Part shown: positions 51,313 to 62,714 of the stretch, piece by piece
Numbering within the stretch: the first letter of the stretch is position 1
How the letters are laid out: every line of letters begins with the position of its first letter
Translations under genes and position numbers: made by a program
Source of the DNA: Dimorphilus gyrociliatus
Lineage: Eukaryota; Annelida; Polychaeta; Dinophilidae
Direction: 5' to 3'
Assembly: GCA_904063045.1 (NCBI GenBank)
Contig: CAJFCJ010000014.1
Span: forward strand, 868,001 to 932,000
DNA: 64,000 bases
Notes under the pieces: model-generated
Seen by the model: only the letters and a program-made list of their open reading frames with translations
Told to the model about the DNA's origin: nothing
Database searches by the model: none

Positions 51313-52569
51313 AGTTTAAAGTGTGGTTTACAGTGAAAATTCGATAGATGTGGTGATTGTCTAACACCCTTCAATTTAAATTAGCTGGTAAAATACCAAA
51401 AAAATACGATTAGCTCAAAAAACTTCAAGTGGGTTATTATGATAGCAAATGAGCAGTGGAGCTACCGGATCCAGTTTTGGGGCGCAATTAAGTTTTGGAA
51501 AATATTACATATTATTCAAAAGTCTTACCTAGGTCTTATAACCGTAATTGATCTTCAAATTACCACCAAAGAGCTGATAATAAGCACTAAAGTATTCAAT
51601 TGAGCGATAATAAACCTTATGGAAACTACTTCCGAAAGGCCGTGAAAGGTAATCTGGCGGGAATACGAATTTAAAAAAAATAAACTCTGTATAAAAAAAA
51701 TAAAGAACTCTTATTTATAAATACATTAGAATCTAACAAATAAGCTGGACGATATTATAATTAAGAGAACAAAAAAAATGTTCTTTTGAAAAAAGATTCG
51801 AAATAAAAGTGAAAAAAAGACAATTTTAGATTGAATGTAAGTAGATAATAAATAGAATTATTTAATTAGTAGCTTAGTTATTGTTAAAAATAAAAAAATA
51901 GAATAATAAACAAAAAGAAGACTTAAAAATATTGTAGAAGAAATACATTTATACAGAATATATACTTTCACAGTCTATCGATCACCCGAATAAAAAGATA
52001 CAATATTGATTCGGAATGCGTCAAATTGAAAATTTGCTCGTTGCTCCAATCAATTCTTTATAGAGATAGTAATAGATTATAAGGATAAAATGATTTCCTT
52101 TTTGGTTCCAAACGACTGAGCATCATCATAGGACGAGTTAAGAGAGCGAGTGAATATGTGCCTCTTTTCGCAAATAATTTATAAATATATACTGTTTATA
52201 TACAATTTTTATGATAAAAGACAAAGTAATTTGTAAAATTTATAGGTTAAGACCAAATGGCCTAACTGTTTTCAACAGTCATTGCTCATGTGTGTGAATG
52301 TTCCTCTTGTTTTCGCTTAAAAGTTATATATATATCTCAGCGACTGAGCAGTGATGACGTCATTTTGCGTTAAAAAAATCACTTTCTAAATTTTAAACAG
52401 TAATATGACTTTTAATCAGTAAAAATTTGTATATTATTATTTAATGTGCAAATATCATATACATATATATTTATATGTATATATATTTGCGTATTATTCA
52501 CTTCTAAATATAAATGGATTGTAAACAGAATCCCCCCACTAGACGGCAGAGCTTTCCCATAACGACAAG
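51313..52569. other. Divergent spacer between the CCDC9-like gene and DPY30, with a CRE
   Basis: A 1257 bp AT-rich region between divergent start codons. It contains a perfect CRE-like TGACGTCA at 52354-52361, about 210 bp upstream of DPY30, and a small TA-rich patch at about 52455-52490. No coding exon was recognised. Confidence 0.45.
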
Positions 52570-53316
52570 ATGGCCGACGTTGGTAAGAAAAAAATTCTAA
52601 TTTTTAGTTATCCGTGTTTTTTTTTGCCTTCTATTAATTTAAAAATGTTCTAATATTCAAAGAAATATTAAAATTGTTCCATCTTTCTTTATACGTCTTT
52701 CTCACTCATTATATTTTAAATAGCGATTATAAAAGATCTCGTTCTTTATCACCGGCACCAAAGAATACTCAATATTTGTTTTGTTTTTTCTGAAAATCCT
52801 TATCTTTACCTTATTTTTAGAAGTGAATAAGCCAGCATCTGCTGAAAACGTTACGTCTACGAATGAGGAAGCCCCAGAAGCTAAAACTGAAGTCACTTCT
52901 CAACCCGATCCTCCTACTGAGCATGGAATCACAGAAAACGTTCAGGTATGAGTTTTAATTTTCGCTAAACAATTAAGAATTTCTATGAAAATCTGATTTT
53001 GATTTTAAATATTTATAGAAAATAATAGAAGGAGAGAAACAAGTAAGTACGGAAGAACTTGCTGCTAAAAAGGCTAAAGTCGATTTGCAATCATTGCCGG
53101 CTCGTGCCTACTTAGATCAAACAGTCGTTCCTATTTTATTGCAAGGAATGTCAGCTCTAGTGAAAGAAAGGTATGCACAACTTAAAAAATAATTAGAATT
53201 AAAGCAAATTTAATGTTTGTTTAAAATATATATGTAATTGTTATTTCAGACCTCCGAATCCAATTGAATTTTTGGCCGCTTTTTTGATGAAAAACAAAAA
53301 CCATCATGACCAATAA
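52570..53316 (+). CDS. DPY30: DPY30, COMPASS/MLL complex subunit
   Basis: Four exons join in frame to 118 aa: 52570-52582, 52821-52945, 53019-53170 and 53250-53316. The first exon codes for only four residues (MADV) and is therefore easily missed. A disordered acidic N-half leads to the DPY30 dimerisation motif: [20 protein letters not shown], then [20 protein letters not shown]. The helix-turn-helix forms an X-type four-helix dimer that binds the ASH2L C-terminus and supports H3K4 methylation. Length and sequence are typical for animals. WDR5, from the same complexes, is 24 kb away on the same strand. Confidence 0.97.
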
Positions 53317-54676
53317 CTTTTTGTGGAAAGATAATTTAATAGTGTAATATTGTTTTTTTTTTCCTTTATTTTTGTAGTTTTTTTGTCAAAAAAAAGAGAT
53401 AAAAAAGAACATACTTCATATTATTCTCTTCGTCTCATAAGTCATTCATAATTAAATATTAAGTGTCTTAATATATGTATATACATTTTGAGATTTTTTT
53501 TCTCGTGTCTTCCTCGTTTGCTTCAACAATGTATTAATGTATTTAAGACAAGTCAAACAAAGAATTAAATTTGTTAAAAACAGAACCAAAGCACACTTTA
53601 CCACACGATAAGAGAGATATAAATACTGAAAAATACTGTATAACAATAGAATTATATACATTTACTATTTATAAGAGCGTAGTATAATTTCAACAGCAAT
53701 AGACACAACATGTAGATTATATATCAAGTATATAGAACAGGTACGAAATATGTACAGTATGTTCTATATGCTGTATTTGTTATATATAGCAGATTGGTAC
53801 AACTTCATAATCGAACTTACTTAATCAAAAAGGAAGACAAAAGTGTAAAAGTTCTCTTTGGAAGAAAATTAATCGGCTCTATCGATCCGATAAAGAGATA
53901 GCAGTCCGTCTCTCTCTGTCCCTTTCCTACCTCACCCTTCACCTCACTCTTCCTATCGAATCGTTTTTTATTATTTTCTATAAATATATCATACATGTTG
54001 TTCTTTAATAAAAAATGTTTTCAACACATTCTTGAATTATCAATGAAAACGAAAGTACTAAACATTAAAATGGTATTACATCCCCGAAACGTTTTTAGGA
54101 AGTATTTTTTGGCCGTAAAAGAGGCCTTATGACTTGAGAAAAAAACGTAGCTTTTCATAGCAAGACAATCTTAACAATTCCTGATCAAATATTCCTTTAT
54201 GAAGTATACAAAATTTTTCAGACTCTGTTCCTACTTTCAGTATCAAATTAAAAGAAAAGATGTTAATGAATAAAATATTATTATCCATCTTATTACTTTT
54301 GAAATTATACTTTCAAACAATTAAGGACTTAGAAAAAGTTATGTATGCTATTTGAGGTATAAAGTACACAGTGTTAATTAATGTTCTTTCTCCATTGATT
54401 TAATTAAGAAAATGAAGGAAAAACTATGATTATTATTAATATTATTGAAAAATAATGTTGTTTCTATTCAATTAAGAAGTGAATTTGAAAAAACAAGTTA
54501 ATGTCTTTCATACATGAAAGAAAATGAATAGAATAATGATTTTGGCAATGAAAAAAGTACTTTTAAATTATTTCGCAAATTTAAATATTGTCAACTATTT
54601 ATAAAGGAATAACAACAACTGCAATCTTAAATAAATCTTAAGATTCTCCTTTGGAAATTTAAGTCTTAACTTTAAG
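53317..54676. other. Non-coding spacer between DPY30 and secreted protein B
   Basis: 1.36 kb of AT-rich sequence. The first part presumably holds the DPY30 3' UTR. A pyrimidine-rich patch lies at about 53910-53960. No ORF with protein character was found. Confidence 0.5.
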
Positions 54677-54684
54677 TATAAAAG
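54677..54684 (+). promoter_or_regulatory. TATA box of secreted protein B
   Basis: TATAAAAG, about 55 bases before the ATG at 54740, with AT-rich flanks. The spacing allows a short 5' UTR of about 25 bases. Confidence 0.6.
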
Positions 54685-54739
54685 ACAGCAACTATGAACA
54701 TGAATTTTATAATTCAAGTTTTTCTGAAAAGAGGAAAAG

Positions 54740-55396
54740 ATGAAATTTCAACAACTATCAATCCTTTGTGTCTTACTTTTTACTTTTGGTACAACTTTTG
54801 GCGAGAAAATTTCAATTAATTTATTGAATCCTTGCCAAAGTTCAAATTCAGAAGTTTCAACCAGGATGGCTCTTCCAATAAACGTCTACTATAATATGTT
54901 TCGCAACGTTCTATCGACTCAAGATCAAATTGCTCAAAATGTATTAAAGGCAATTGACAAATCTATATTTTCTATCGGATCGGCAAAAAAAGCTCTTGGT
55001 TCAGTTCAAGGCAATAAACTATCAAAGGACGAAACGAACATCAACCAAGGGCTTTCTAATTTAAGGAAATCATATGTATTGAATATCTACTATTTTGAGC
55101 AAACTCATCTTGGATTGAAAACTTTAAAAGATGATGAAATTGCTGGTCTTAGTAAATCATTTTCTGGTGTTGAATTGAAAACATGGGAATTTGGACTATG
55201 CATTCTTGATCAAATTACTCTGGCTAAAAACGCTCCAATTGATTATAACTTTGCAAGAGATATTCAAAATTCTGAGATACATAAGAGGACTCACTGGAAT
55301 GAAGTTCTAATTGACGGTTATATTGCTGGTTTCCTTTTTAGAGATTTGTCTTCCGCTGCTTTTAACTTCTTGGAGTACATGAAAAATCAAGGCTAA
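54740..55396 (+). CDS. Secreted two-cysteine protein B, family unknown
   Basis: A single-exon ORF of 218 aa. A signal peptide (MKFQQLSILCVLLFTFGTTFG) precedes a mature helical protein without a known domain. The mature chain has two cysteines, at about residues 32 (SINLLNPC) and 154 (WEFGLCILDQ), 122 apart. These sit in the same places as the cysteines of the protein encoded at 44298-45110. Other aligned features include GLSNLRKSY..NIYYFEQ against SLKNIKKSL..AVFFIQQ. A strong TATA box suggests tissue-specific, high-level expression. Unlike its relative it has no introns, which could mean retroposition or intron loss. It might be a gland, cocoon or seminal secretion, but nothing in the sequence tests this. 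Confidence 0.8.
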   Translation: MKFQQLSILCVLLFTFGTTFGEKISINLLNPCQSSNSEVSTRMALPINVYYNMFRNVLSTQDQIAQNVLKAIDKSIFSIGSAKKALGSVQGNKLSKDETNINQGLSNLRKSYVLNIYYFEQTHLGLKTLKDDEIAGLSKSFSGVELKTWEFGLCILDQITLAKNAPIDYNFARDIQNSEIHKRTHWNEVLIDGYIAGFLFRDLSSAAFNFLEYMKNQG

Positions 55397-55775
55397 AGAA
55401 TGAAAAAGATCAGCTCTATATCTTTCACTATCTTGCTTCTCTTTTAAACGAAATATTAATGAAAAATAACTTTTCTGCGTAGTTCAGAGAATAAAGTCTA
55501 CTATTTTTTATATTTTCTACTTTTTGATATTCAAACTTTTCAAAATACTAAATCCTTTTTATATTCAATACATTTTATATGAAAAAAATGAACAATCTTT
55601 TAGAAATAATTTACTAGTACTTTTAAACTTTTAATATTAGAGTGGTTGCAATTCCTTTCCGGATATAGATTCCAGTTTACCAATACGAAATAGATATAAT
55701 CTTTAACAGATAAAGGGGAAGAATTTTTTAACAATAAAAATACGTATCTAATCGAATTACTGTCAAAGATTGAAC

Positions 55776-56895
55776 ATGGGGTCTGGTAAGTTAATATTAA
55801 TTCGTCGGCGACTATGTAAAGTCAGTTATATTTGATTATTTCGGTTGAAATTATCAATTTAATGGAGTCGCCTAAATTTTTTAATATTGTCCATAAAAAT
55901 GTTGCAGCTGATGCACAAGCACAGAGTTGAAATATTCTCTATTCAATAGGTTTTCGTATTGCATTAATACAATTGGCAGTTGGTGCTAATAAAATCGAAA
56001 ATTTGACAAGAGCGGCTAAATTAGTTAAAGAAGCCGCATCTAAAGGAGCCAAATTAATATCGTTACCAGAATGTTGTAATTCACCCTACGGTAATGATTA
56101 TTTCCCTCAATATGCTGAACCTATTACTGGAGAATCAATTCAAGCATTCTCTAAGATGGCAGCTGACAATAAAATTTATTTAATTGCTGGATCTATTCCG
56201 GAAAAAGATGGTGAAAAGTTATTCAACACTTCAACAATCTTTAATCCAAAAGGTGAAATGATAAATAAATATCGTAAAATGCATCTTTTCGATATCGATA
56301 TACCTGGAAAGATAACATTTCAAGAATCTAAAACCCTCTCTCCTGGAAATGATATTACTGTTGTGGAAACGCCTTTTTGTAAGTTTGGCGTTGGGATATG
56401 CTATGATCTAAGATTTCCAGAAATAGCTCAAATTATGGCAAAGAAAAGTTGTCATTTACTCATTTATCCTGGAGCATTCAACATGACCACTGGACCTGCT
56501 CACTGGGAATTATTAGCCAGGATGAGAGCCCTGGATAACCAATTATACGTTGCTACAGTCTCTCCTGCAAGGGATAATGATGCATCATACATAGCTTGGG
56601 GTCATTCTACGTTATGCTCCCCATGGTATTATCGTTTTAGTTAATCTTTTAATTAATATATTCTATTTGCTGACAAGTTTAAAATTTTCATATTAAAATA
56701 GGGGAGAAGTAAAAGCTGTTGCTGGCGCTGACGAAACTATCATTTATGGCGACATAGGTAATCATCACATATGATAGTTTATATTAATTAAATTCTATTT
56801 TTCTTATAGATTTAGATTATATCAACCAGATACGAAATCAAATTCCCATATCGAAACAAAGACGTCACGATATTTACGAAGTTAAAGAAAAGTAA
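55776..56895 (+). CDS. NIT2: Omega-amidase NIT2 (nitrilase family)
   Basis: Four exons join in frame to 275 aa: 55776-55785, 55950-56625, 56702-56757 and 56810-56895. The first exon gives only MGS plus one base. The nitrilase triad is complete: Glu in [13 protein letters not shown], Lys in [12 protein letters not shown], Cys in [13 protein letters not shown]. Other NIT2 hallmarks are [31 protein letters not shown] and [17 protein letters not shown]. The enzyme hydrolyses alpha-ketoglutaramate and alpha-ketosuccinamate to the keto acid and ammonia, closing the glutamine transaminase pathway in cytosol and mitochondria. Length matches human NIT2 (276 aa). The tiny first exon is the least certain part; an alternative start upstream of 55950 is possible. 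Confidence 0.95.
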
Positions 56896-57238
56896 CGAAA
56901 ATCTTGAATATGCATTTATTATAGAATTTTCAATGGCATAATCATAAATAAACTTGTAAATAATATATCAAAACTTTTTACGCATCAGTCTTATATCATA
57001 AAATAATCTTAACCGCTCTTCATGCCAGTTGTTGTACTTATTGTTTATATTTATGGACTTCGTAAGTGAATTAGGAATAATATTCGTTTATTTTTTGTTA
57101 CGATAATTTCAATATACGTTGTAACGGCGTTCTCTCTTTCTTACTCTGTCAAATTGGTCATGAAAGCCAATAAGAAAAACATAAATTGTTTATAGATAAT
57201 CTGCACATATCTGCTATAGCTAACCTCTAACACTTAAT

Positions 57239-58774
57239 ATGGAAGAAGCATCGGAATTTGTTTATGCTGCCGTTGTAAATATACCAAAGGACTCGTACCG
57301 TTCCGTTGATTTACGTGCTTTCTTTAATGAATTTGTCGAGAATGGACAATTAAGCTGCTTTCATTTTCTACATAGAAGTATACATGGTCACAAGGATCAT
57401 TGTGTAGCGTTTATTAAAATCTCCTCAAAGTTTTATAAAACATTTGAGAGAGCCTATCATAGTGTGCAGTATTACGATAAACACAATAAACTTAGGGATA
57501 GCTTTTGCGTAATTTTACCTTTAAACTACGGAAAAACTTGCCCTGAATTTTCAAGAATATACTCAGTCAACATATCATTAACCACTGGAACAAATTTACA
57601 AGATGTAGGTAAAGATGACTTTTTATCGTTTAGAGAATTTAATCCTCCACCTTTATATCCTAATGGAAACGTTGGAACTCCTTCGAAATACTTTAACGAC
57701 TTAATTGCGGCGTCAAAATTACCGACTAACATTATTAAACGTTTGGAATTAACTACACCTCGTTTAATTAAGAAGTACGCTCGTGTTAGATATGATTATC
57801 CGGCAAAGAGAACATCCCGACAGAAAGATGAAGATAACGATGAAACTAACGAGGTAAATAGTCAAGGCGAAAGTACAGACAGCGCTTCTTCGTTTCTCAA
57901 CATGGAAACTCCTAAAGGATGTCTTCCTGGTGAAAGATTAAGTGAAAGTAAACATATCCGACTCTTACCTGTCTCGTTTAAACTAATTTCCCGTGCCAAG
58001 AGCACAAACACGAGAGAAAAACTTTCCGCCGCTCAAGCTTCAATTAGCAGCCATGAAGAAGAAGAAGAAGAAGAAAAACAGAAGATAAAAACCTCTCAAT
58101 CGGATAGTGAACCAGAAGAAGAATGGGATCGTCGTCTGGCAATATCTGATGATCCAATGAAATTGGAACACAACAAGGAGATAGTCTATGAAAGTCCAAT
58201 GGAAGTTGTTTGGGAAAAAGGTGGACCCGGTTTGGTATGGCAGACAGATGAAAGCGAACGTAGAAACTATGACTTTGATGAAATTACAACTGACGATTGG
58301 GATATGGATATGGCTATTTATAAAAAGGGAACGGAACTTTGTGCTTCAAAAGACGCAATAGATATGGCAGAAATGCGAAAAGAGGCTAAAAATCGTTCAG
58401 ATGGACCGGAATCAGCTTTTGCAAAACACCGACAAACTTTTCCAAAAAGAATGCTCTCGAAACAAGGTTGGTCTGAAGGCCAGGGTTTAGGTAAAAATAA
58501 CCAGGGCATTAGCGAAGCACTTTCAGCCGATGGGCAAAGGAATCGGAGAGGACTTGGATATTATGGCGAAAAAGTTATATGGAAGGATAATATTACAAAA
58601 CCATCAGATAAACCAAAGAAACTTAAACGCAACCCAGAAACCATTCTGATCGCATCAGCTTACGACAATCTATCGGAATTGGATAAAAATCCTGAGGGTG
58701 ATGAAAGGGCTAGTCATTTGCAAATGAAATATCGTGATGGTGTTCGTTTTCCAAAAACTCCGAAACTTATCTAG
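57239..58774 (+). CDS. GPATCH3: GPATCH3-like G-patch protein
   Basis: A single-exon ORF of 511 aa. The N-terminal region (about 5-110) resembles the RNA-recognition-like fold of GPATCH3 (SVDLRAFFNEF, CFHFLHR). It is followed by FNPPPLYPNGNVGTP, the family's NVGTP signature. A poly-Glu run and EEEWDRR precede VVWEKGGPGLVWQTDESE and DDWDMDMAIYKKG, both matching human GPATCH3. The G-patch is at about 412-450: LSKQGWSEGQGLGKNNQGI through RNRRGLGYYGEK. G-patch proteins activate DEAH helicases; human GPATCH3 modulates RIG-I/MAVS signalling and CXCR4 expression. No introns are present, unusual among its neighbours. Its stop lies only 47 bp from the stop of the convergent GPCR gene. Confidence 0.93.
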   Translation: MEEASEFVYAAVVNIPKDSYRSVDLRAFFNEFVENGQLSCFHFLHRSIHGHKDHCVAFIKISSKFYKTFERAYHSVQYYDKHNKLRDSFCVILPLNYGKTCPEFSRIYSVNISLTTGTNLQDVGKDDFLSFREFNPPPLYPNGNVGTPSKYFNDLIAASKLPTNIIKRLELTTPRLIKKYARVRYDYPAKRTSRQKDEDNDETNEVNSQGESTDSASSFLNMETPKGCLPGERLSESKHIRLLPVSFKLISRAKSTNTREKLSAAQASISSHEEEEEEEKQKIKTSQSDSEPEEEWDRRLAISDDPMKLEHNKEIVYESPMEVVWEKGGPGLVWQTDESERRNYDFDEITTDDWDMDMAIYKKGTELCASKDAIDMAEMRKEAKNRSDGPESAFAKHRQTFPKRMLSKQGWSEGQGLGKNNQGISEALSADGQRNRRGLGYYGEKVIWKDNITKPSDKPKKLKRNPETILIASAYDNLSELDKNPEGDERASHLQMKYRDGVRFPKTPKLI

Positions 58775-58821
58775 GATACAACAAAAATTTAATGAGTAGA
58801 CAACAATATATAAGATATTTT

Positions 58822-59943
58822 TCAGAATCTACTGGTGTATGAAGCCATATTACTGTTGCTGGTCGAATTTGAGCTATCTTCAACTGAACATCTAAACAAC
58901 ATGAGTAAAACTTCTTTGTAACCTCTTCGAAAGTTTTTATTTGTTGCTCCGTATATTATACCATTGAGTGAACTGTTTAGGTGAGCCATTTGAACGGCTA
59001 TGACGTAAGCCGTTCTTGGATAATAATTATTGACATCAATCAGAGTTAGAGTAGCGTACGGACCCCAACAAATTAGAAATGCGGCAAATACTATGAATAA
59101 ACTGCGAGCAAGAAGAATTTCATTTGTTGATACGCTGGGCTTTTTTCTGCTTAATTCGCCTTCTTTGTTTTTGAATTTGTCAAGTTCTTTTCGAATTCTT
59201 ACAACATAAAGAAATATGCGAAGATAACAAAAGCAGACGGTCAATAGAGGAGGTAAAATTACAACGCAAACAAAGAAGAGAGTATAAGAATATGTTGTCC
59301 GACCATAAATGCACATCATAGCCTTAGGATCAAAACCATGACCTCCCCAACCTATATAATTGGGCATTTCCAATAACATACAAATAATCCATGGAATGAT
59401 GGCGTATATAATTGTTCGGCGTGTTGTATACCAAGTTAAATAAATCTTATTGTGGGTTATGCAAATGAAACGGTTTATGGCTATAGTCGCAATATTCCAC
59501 ATAGAGCAGGAACAGACAATTAAACAAGAAGAGGCTATCCATGTGCAAAGAATTGGTTTGGTAGCAAACCAATTATAACCAAGTATGAGACCTACCATTG
59601 CAAATGGTTGAGTAATTATACAAATGAATAAATCTGCCAAGGCTAAGTTAACAACGAAAATGTTGGCTTTTTTACGAAGATGACTGCAAAGAACAACAGA
59701 AAAAATAACCTGCAATTGGAAAAATTTATTTAAAACTGTTTAAACATCCAAAAATATTAACTATGTATTATGTTCCCTTACCAAACTGTTTCCAATAAAA
59801 CCAGAGCACATTGTTACCACCATAAAAGCCAAGTACAAAATATTTAATTGTAAATGCCTTTTGAAATAATTTTGTTCGTTTGACGAATCATTTTGGTTCG
59901 TAAAATTTTGAGAAGTTGATCTTAACGCTTCTAAAACATCCAT
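58822..59943 (-). CDS. Rhodopsin-class GPCR, melatonin-receptor-like
   Basis: Two exons join in frame at phase 0 to 349 aa: 59943-59782 and 59709-58822. The N-terminus carries N-glycosylation sites (NFT, NDS). Seven hydrophobic helices follow. TM1 is VTMCSGFIGNSLV. TM2 is NLALADLFICII. At the end of TM3 the DRY motif is replaced by NRF (TIAINRFICITH). TM5 has ILPPLLTVCFCYLRIFLYVV. TM6 has CWGPYATL. TM7 reads HLNSSLNGIIYGATNKNFRRGY in place of NPxxY. NRY/NRF plus NxxIYG with NxNFRR is the pattern of melatonin receptors and the related Tre1/Moody group. The extracellular-loop disulfide cysteines (ILCTW and MMCIY) are present. The ligand is not predictable from sequence. The start is the first in-frame ATG before TM1. 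Confidence 0.88.
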
Positions 59944-61820
59944 TCCAGCAGAAAAGTTGAAATTGACAGAAGTTTGCTAATGACATGCATTATAAATATA
60001 TCCTAAAGCATATATTTACATAATGTTACCTTTTCTCCAACCAGAAACAGTTCTTAATGATGTTTTCATTTTCTTTTCTCTTTCAGAAATACCTGACTTA
60101 TCTAGAATTGTAATTATATTTGCAGAAGTTTGGGGATTATTCTCAATAAATTATGTTATTTAGTAAGCTTTTAAAGAAAAAACAAAAGGAAATAATCATT
60201 TTATAGTTAAAACAAACAAATACTGTTTCAAAGACTCAGGGAAAGACAGCTGAAAGGTTTCTAAGCCAGAAAAAATGTCCTGAATATAGACAGTCTTCCA
60301 CAAAACAGAATGAATTAAAAATGTTTGATTAGAGATAAAATACTAATATATAAATAAAAGGTTAATATCAGCTAATAAATAGATTCTATATACTGTACAT
60401 ACACAGATATATTGCAGGTGTATGTACGCACAAACAAACTCATATTGCAAGTTTCTTAGGATTTTAGCGCATTTCTTCTGTTTGTAGTCAACTTAAGAAC
60501 TATGCTTATTAGCTGAGAACAGAGGATTTTCATAAAAATTTTATAGTATCCCCAATATAATCTTCCTGTGTAGGTTTCTAATACTTAAGTTTGCGGGCTA
60601 TTTGATCTTACTAATAATTAGATTAATTATAAAACAGATAGAACTGCAGGGAAAGGAAATAGTCTCTCCTATCTTCAATTAAAAAATATAATGTTGATTG
60701 ATAGGACATCGTGTAAATATAAGTCATCCTTTGATAAGAACTAAAATATAATATGAATAAGATTTTGTTCGTATTCAAGAAATGTTTTATAGATTAAATA
60801 AATAGATAATTATGAAGCGTTCCAGTTGTTTTTCTTTTTAATACAACTTAAGGAATGTGTTAATATCATCAATTTCTTATCAAGTTTAATGTCGTATTGC
60901 CCCTCCCTCTTAACAGTTAGATGAACATCAAATATGTCAAGGGCCAATTTTTCTCAAGTACCTTAATAAACATTGTACACATACTATAAAAACAGCTCTA
61001 TGGAATTCATATCTTATCTTTATTTAGAAATATTTGAAATATACAGGCCTCATTCTACTGGTCATTTCCTACGTCAATCGATTGCAGGTGTCATTCGATT
61101 TTCTATAGATTTACAGGTTAGTTTCTTGTAACGGTATATATAAATTTATACACGTTAGTATTTTACTTGTATAGTTTAATATATATTAAGAGTATAGTAC
61201 TATATAATGGTATAAGTTGACTTTTTGTGCATTTTATATTAATAAAGGTCGAGAGTAACATTAACGGAAACTTTTTTAAGATATGTATATAAATATTCTA
61301 CTATGTAAAGAGAGTAAAGGTATTCTCTTTGTTTGTCCTTGATCATACTAATGTTATTATTATATTATTATAGTATTGTAGATTCCTTATTCATTTTGAC
61401 TCCCCCATACCCTTCAGCCCCCTCTTTTTATTCTGTTTACAATTTACCTTATATAAAGCCAATTCTCGTTTTTGTACCCGAAAATACAACTTCTTTTTGA
61501 AAGATTCAAGTAAAAATAGATATTTTTACCCTTTCTTATTCATCTACTATACAGTAATATAGGACAATTAGACACATGTATATATAATTTGAACTTGAAT
61601 CAATTTGTGGTTAACCAAGTAAGGATATTTATAATCGTTAATAATTACTTAATTCTGTACTGTGTTAACCTCTAGTTAAGGCGGATGTGTGTGCATTGGA
61701 AATGATTTGTTATGAAGAGAGAGAATAGATGGTTTCTGTATTTTATATTATATATTTTATATAAGCGTATGCCATGTATTTCATATGACTAGTTTAAGCT
61801 ATATAAATAAATACCTTATA

Positions 61821-61851
<31 letters not shown>

Positions 61852-62048
61852 TGATAACAGTACGAAAGTACGATATTTTAACTGCTATTTAGGCGAGTTT
61901 ATGCTTTAACGGCTACTATTTAATGATTTTTTTATAGGATATTTAAATGAACAGATTTTGCAACCATCCAGTTCGTAATCCATATGTTAAACATATGTCC
62001 AACCTATATATAATTAATTATAAACCTTTTTTTCCTCCAGTATAGAAC
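59944..62048. other. 2.1 kb non-coding spacer between GPCR and GLIPR2
   Basis: AT-rich divergent spacer. A (TA)n tract lies at about 61824-61851. The right end carries a polypyrimidine tract and acceptor (tttttcctccag, ending at 62040) eight bases before the GLIPR2 start codon. A 5' non-coding exon of GLIPR2 therefore probably lies in this region. Nothing else was recognised. Confidence 0.5.
61824..61851. repeat. TA microsatellite
   Basis: Uninterrupted (TA)n tract about 200 bp upstream of the GLIPR2 start codon. Confidence 0.8.
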
Positions 62049-62621
62049 ATGGCTGATAAAGAGTTTATTGATAGCGCCTTAAAGGCTCATAACGACTACA
62101 GGAAGAAGCACTCTGCACCTCCTCTTAAACACAACAAAGAAATCTCGGCAATCGCTCAGAAATGGGCAAACGAATTGGCTAAAAAGGATGCTTTTCAACA
62201 CAGTCAAGATAGGGAGTACAAGGGTTAGTTAAAATATATCTTGGGTATGTAGTTCACAAGTTTATAATTGTAATTTTTAGGTGGCAAGATGGGAGAGAAT
62301 ATTGCCATGAAGTGGACATCATCTGGCGATGATTATACAGGACCCGAGCCAGTTAGTCAATGGTACGATGAGGTTGAACGCTATAATTATAGTACAGGCT
62401 CCGGACCAAGTACTGGCCACTTTACACAAGTTGTATGGGTAGGTAGTAAAGAAGTTGGTTTTGGAAAGGCAAAGAGTTCGAGCGGAAAATGGTTGGTTGT
62501 AGCCAATTATTATCCAGCTGGAAATTTTATTGGACAATATAAGGAGAACGTTCTGAAACCAGGTACAAGATCATCTAGTAAAAAAGCTGGTAAATCGAAA
62601 AAAGACTGCACAATTATTTAA
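62049..62621 (+). CDS. GLIPR2: GLIPR2/GAPR-1-like CAP-domain protein, non-secreted
   Basis: Two coding exons join in frame to 171 aa: 62049-62223 and 62281-62621. The protein starts directly with the CAP domain and has no signal peptide (MADKEFIDSALKAHNDYRKK), as in Golgi-associated GAPR-1. CAP signatures: KHSAPPLKHN, a GENIAM segment, GHFTQVVWVGSKEVGFG and VVANYYPAGNFIGQY. These include the conserved His and Glu residues of the central cavity. A basic Ser/Lys-rich tail (SSSKKAGKSKK) ends in DCTII, where a C-terminal CTII could be a prenylation-type CaaX box. Human GAPR-1 is N-myristoylated, binds acidic lipids on the Golgi and inhibits Beclin-1. Here residue 2 is Ala, so N-myristoylation is not possible and the CaaX-like end may substitute. 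Confidence 0.93.
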
Positions 62622-62676
62622 ATACTTTGCATTTTTTATGATCTGAATGATTTGCTATCAATTGTTTATAATTTGA

Positions 62677-62714
<38 letters not shown>

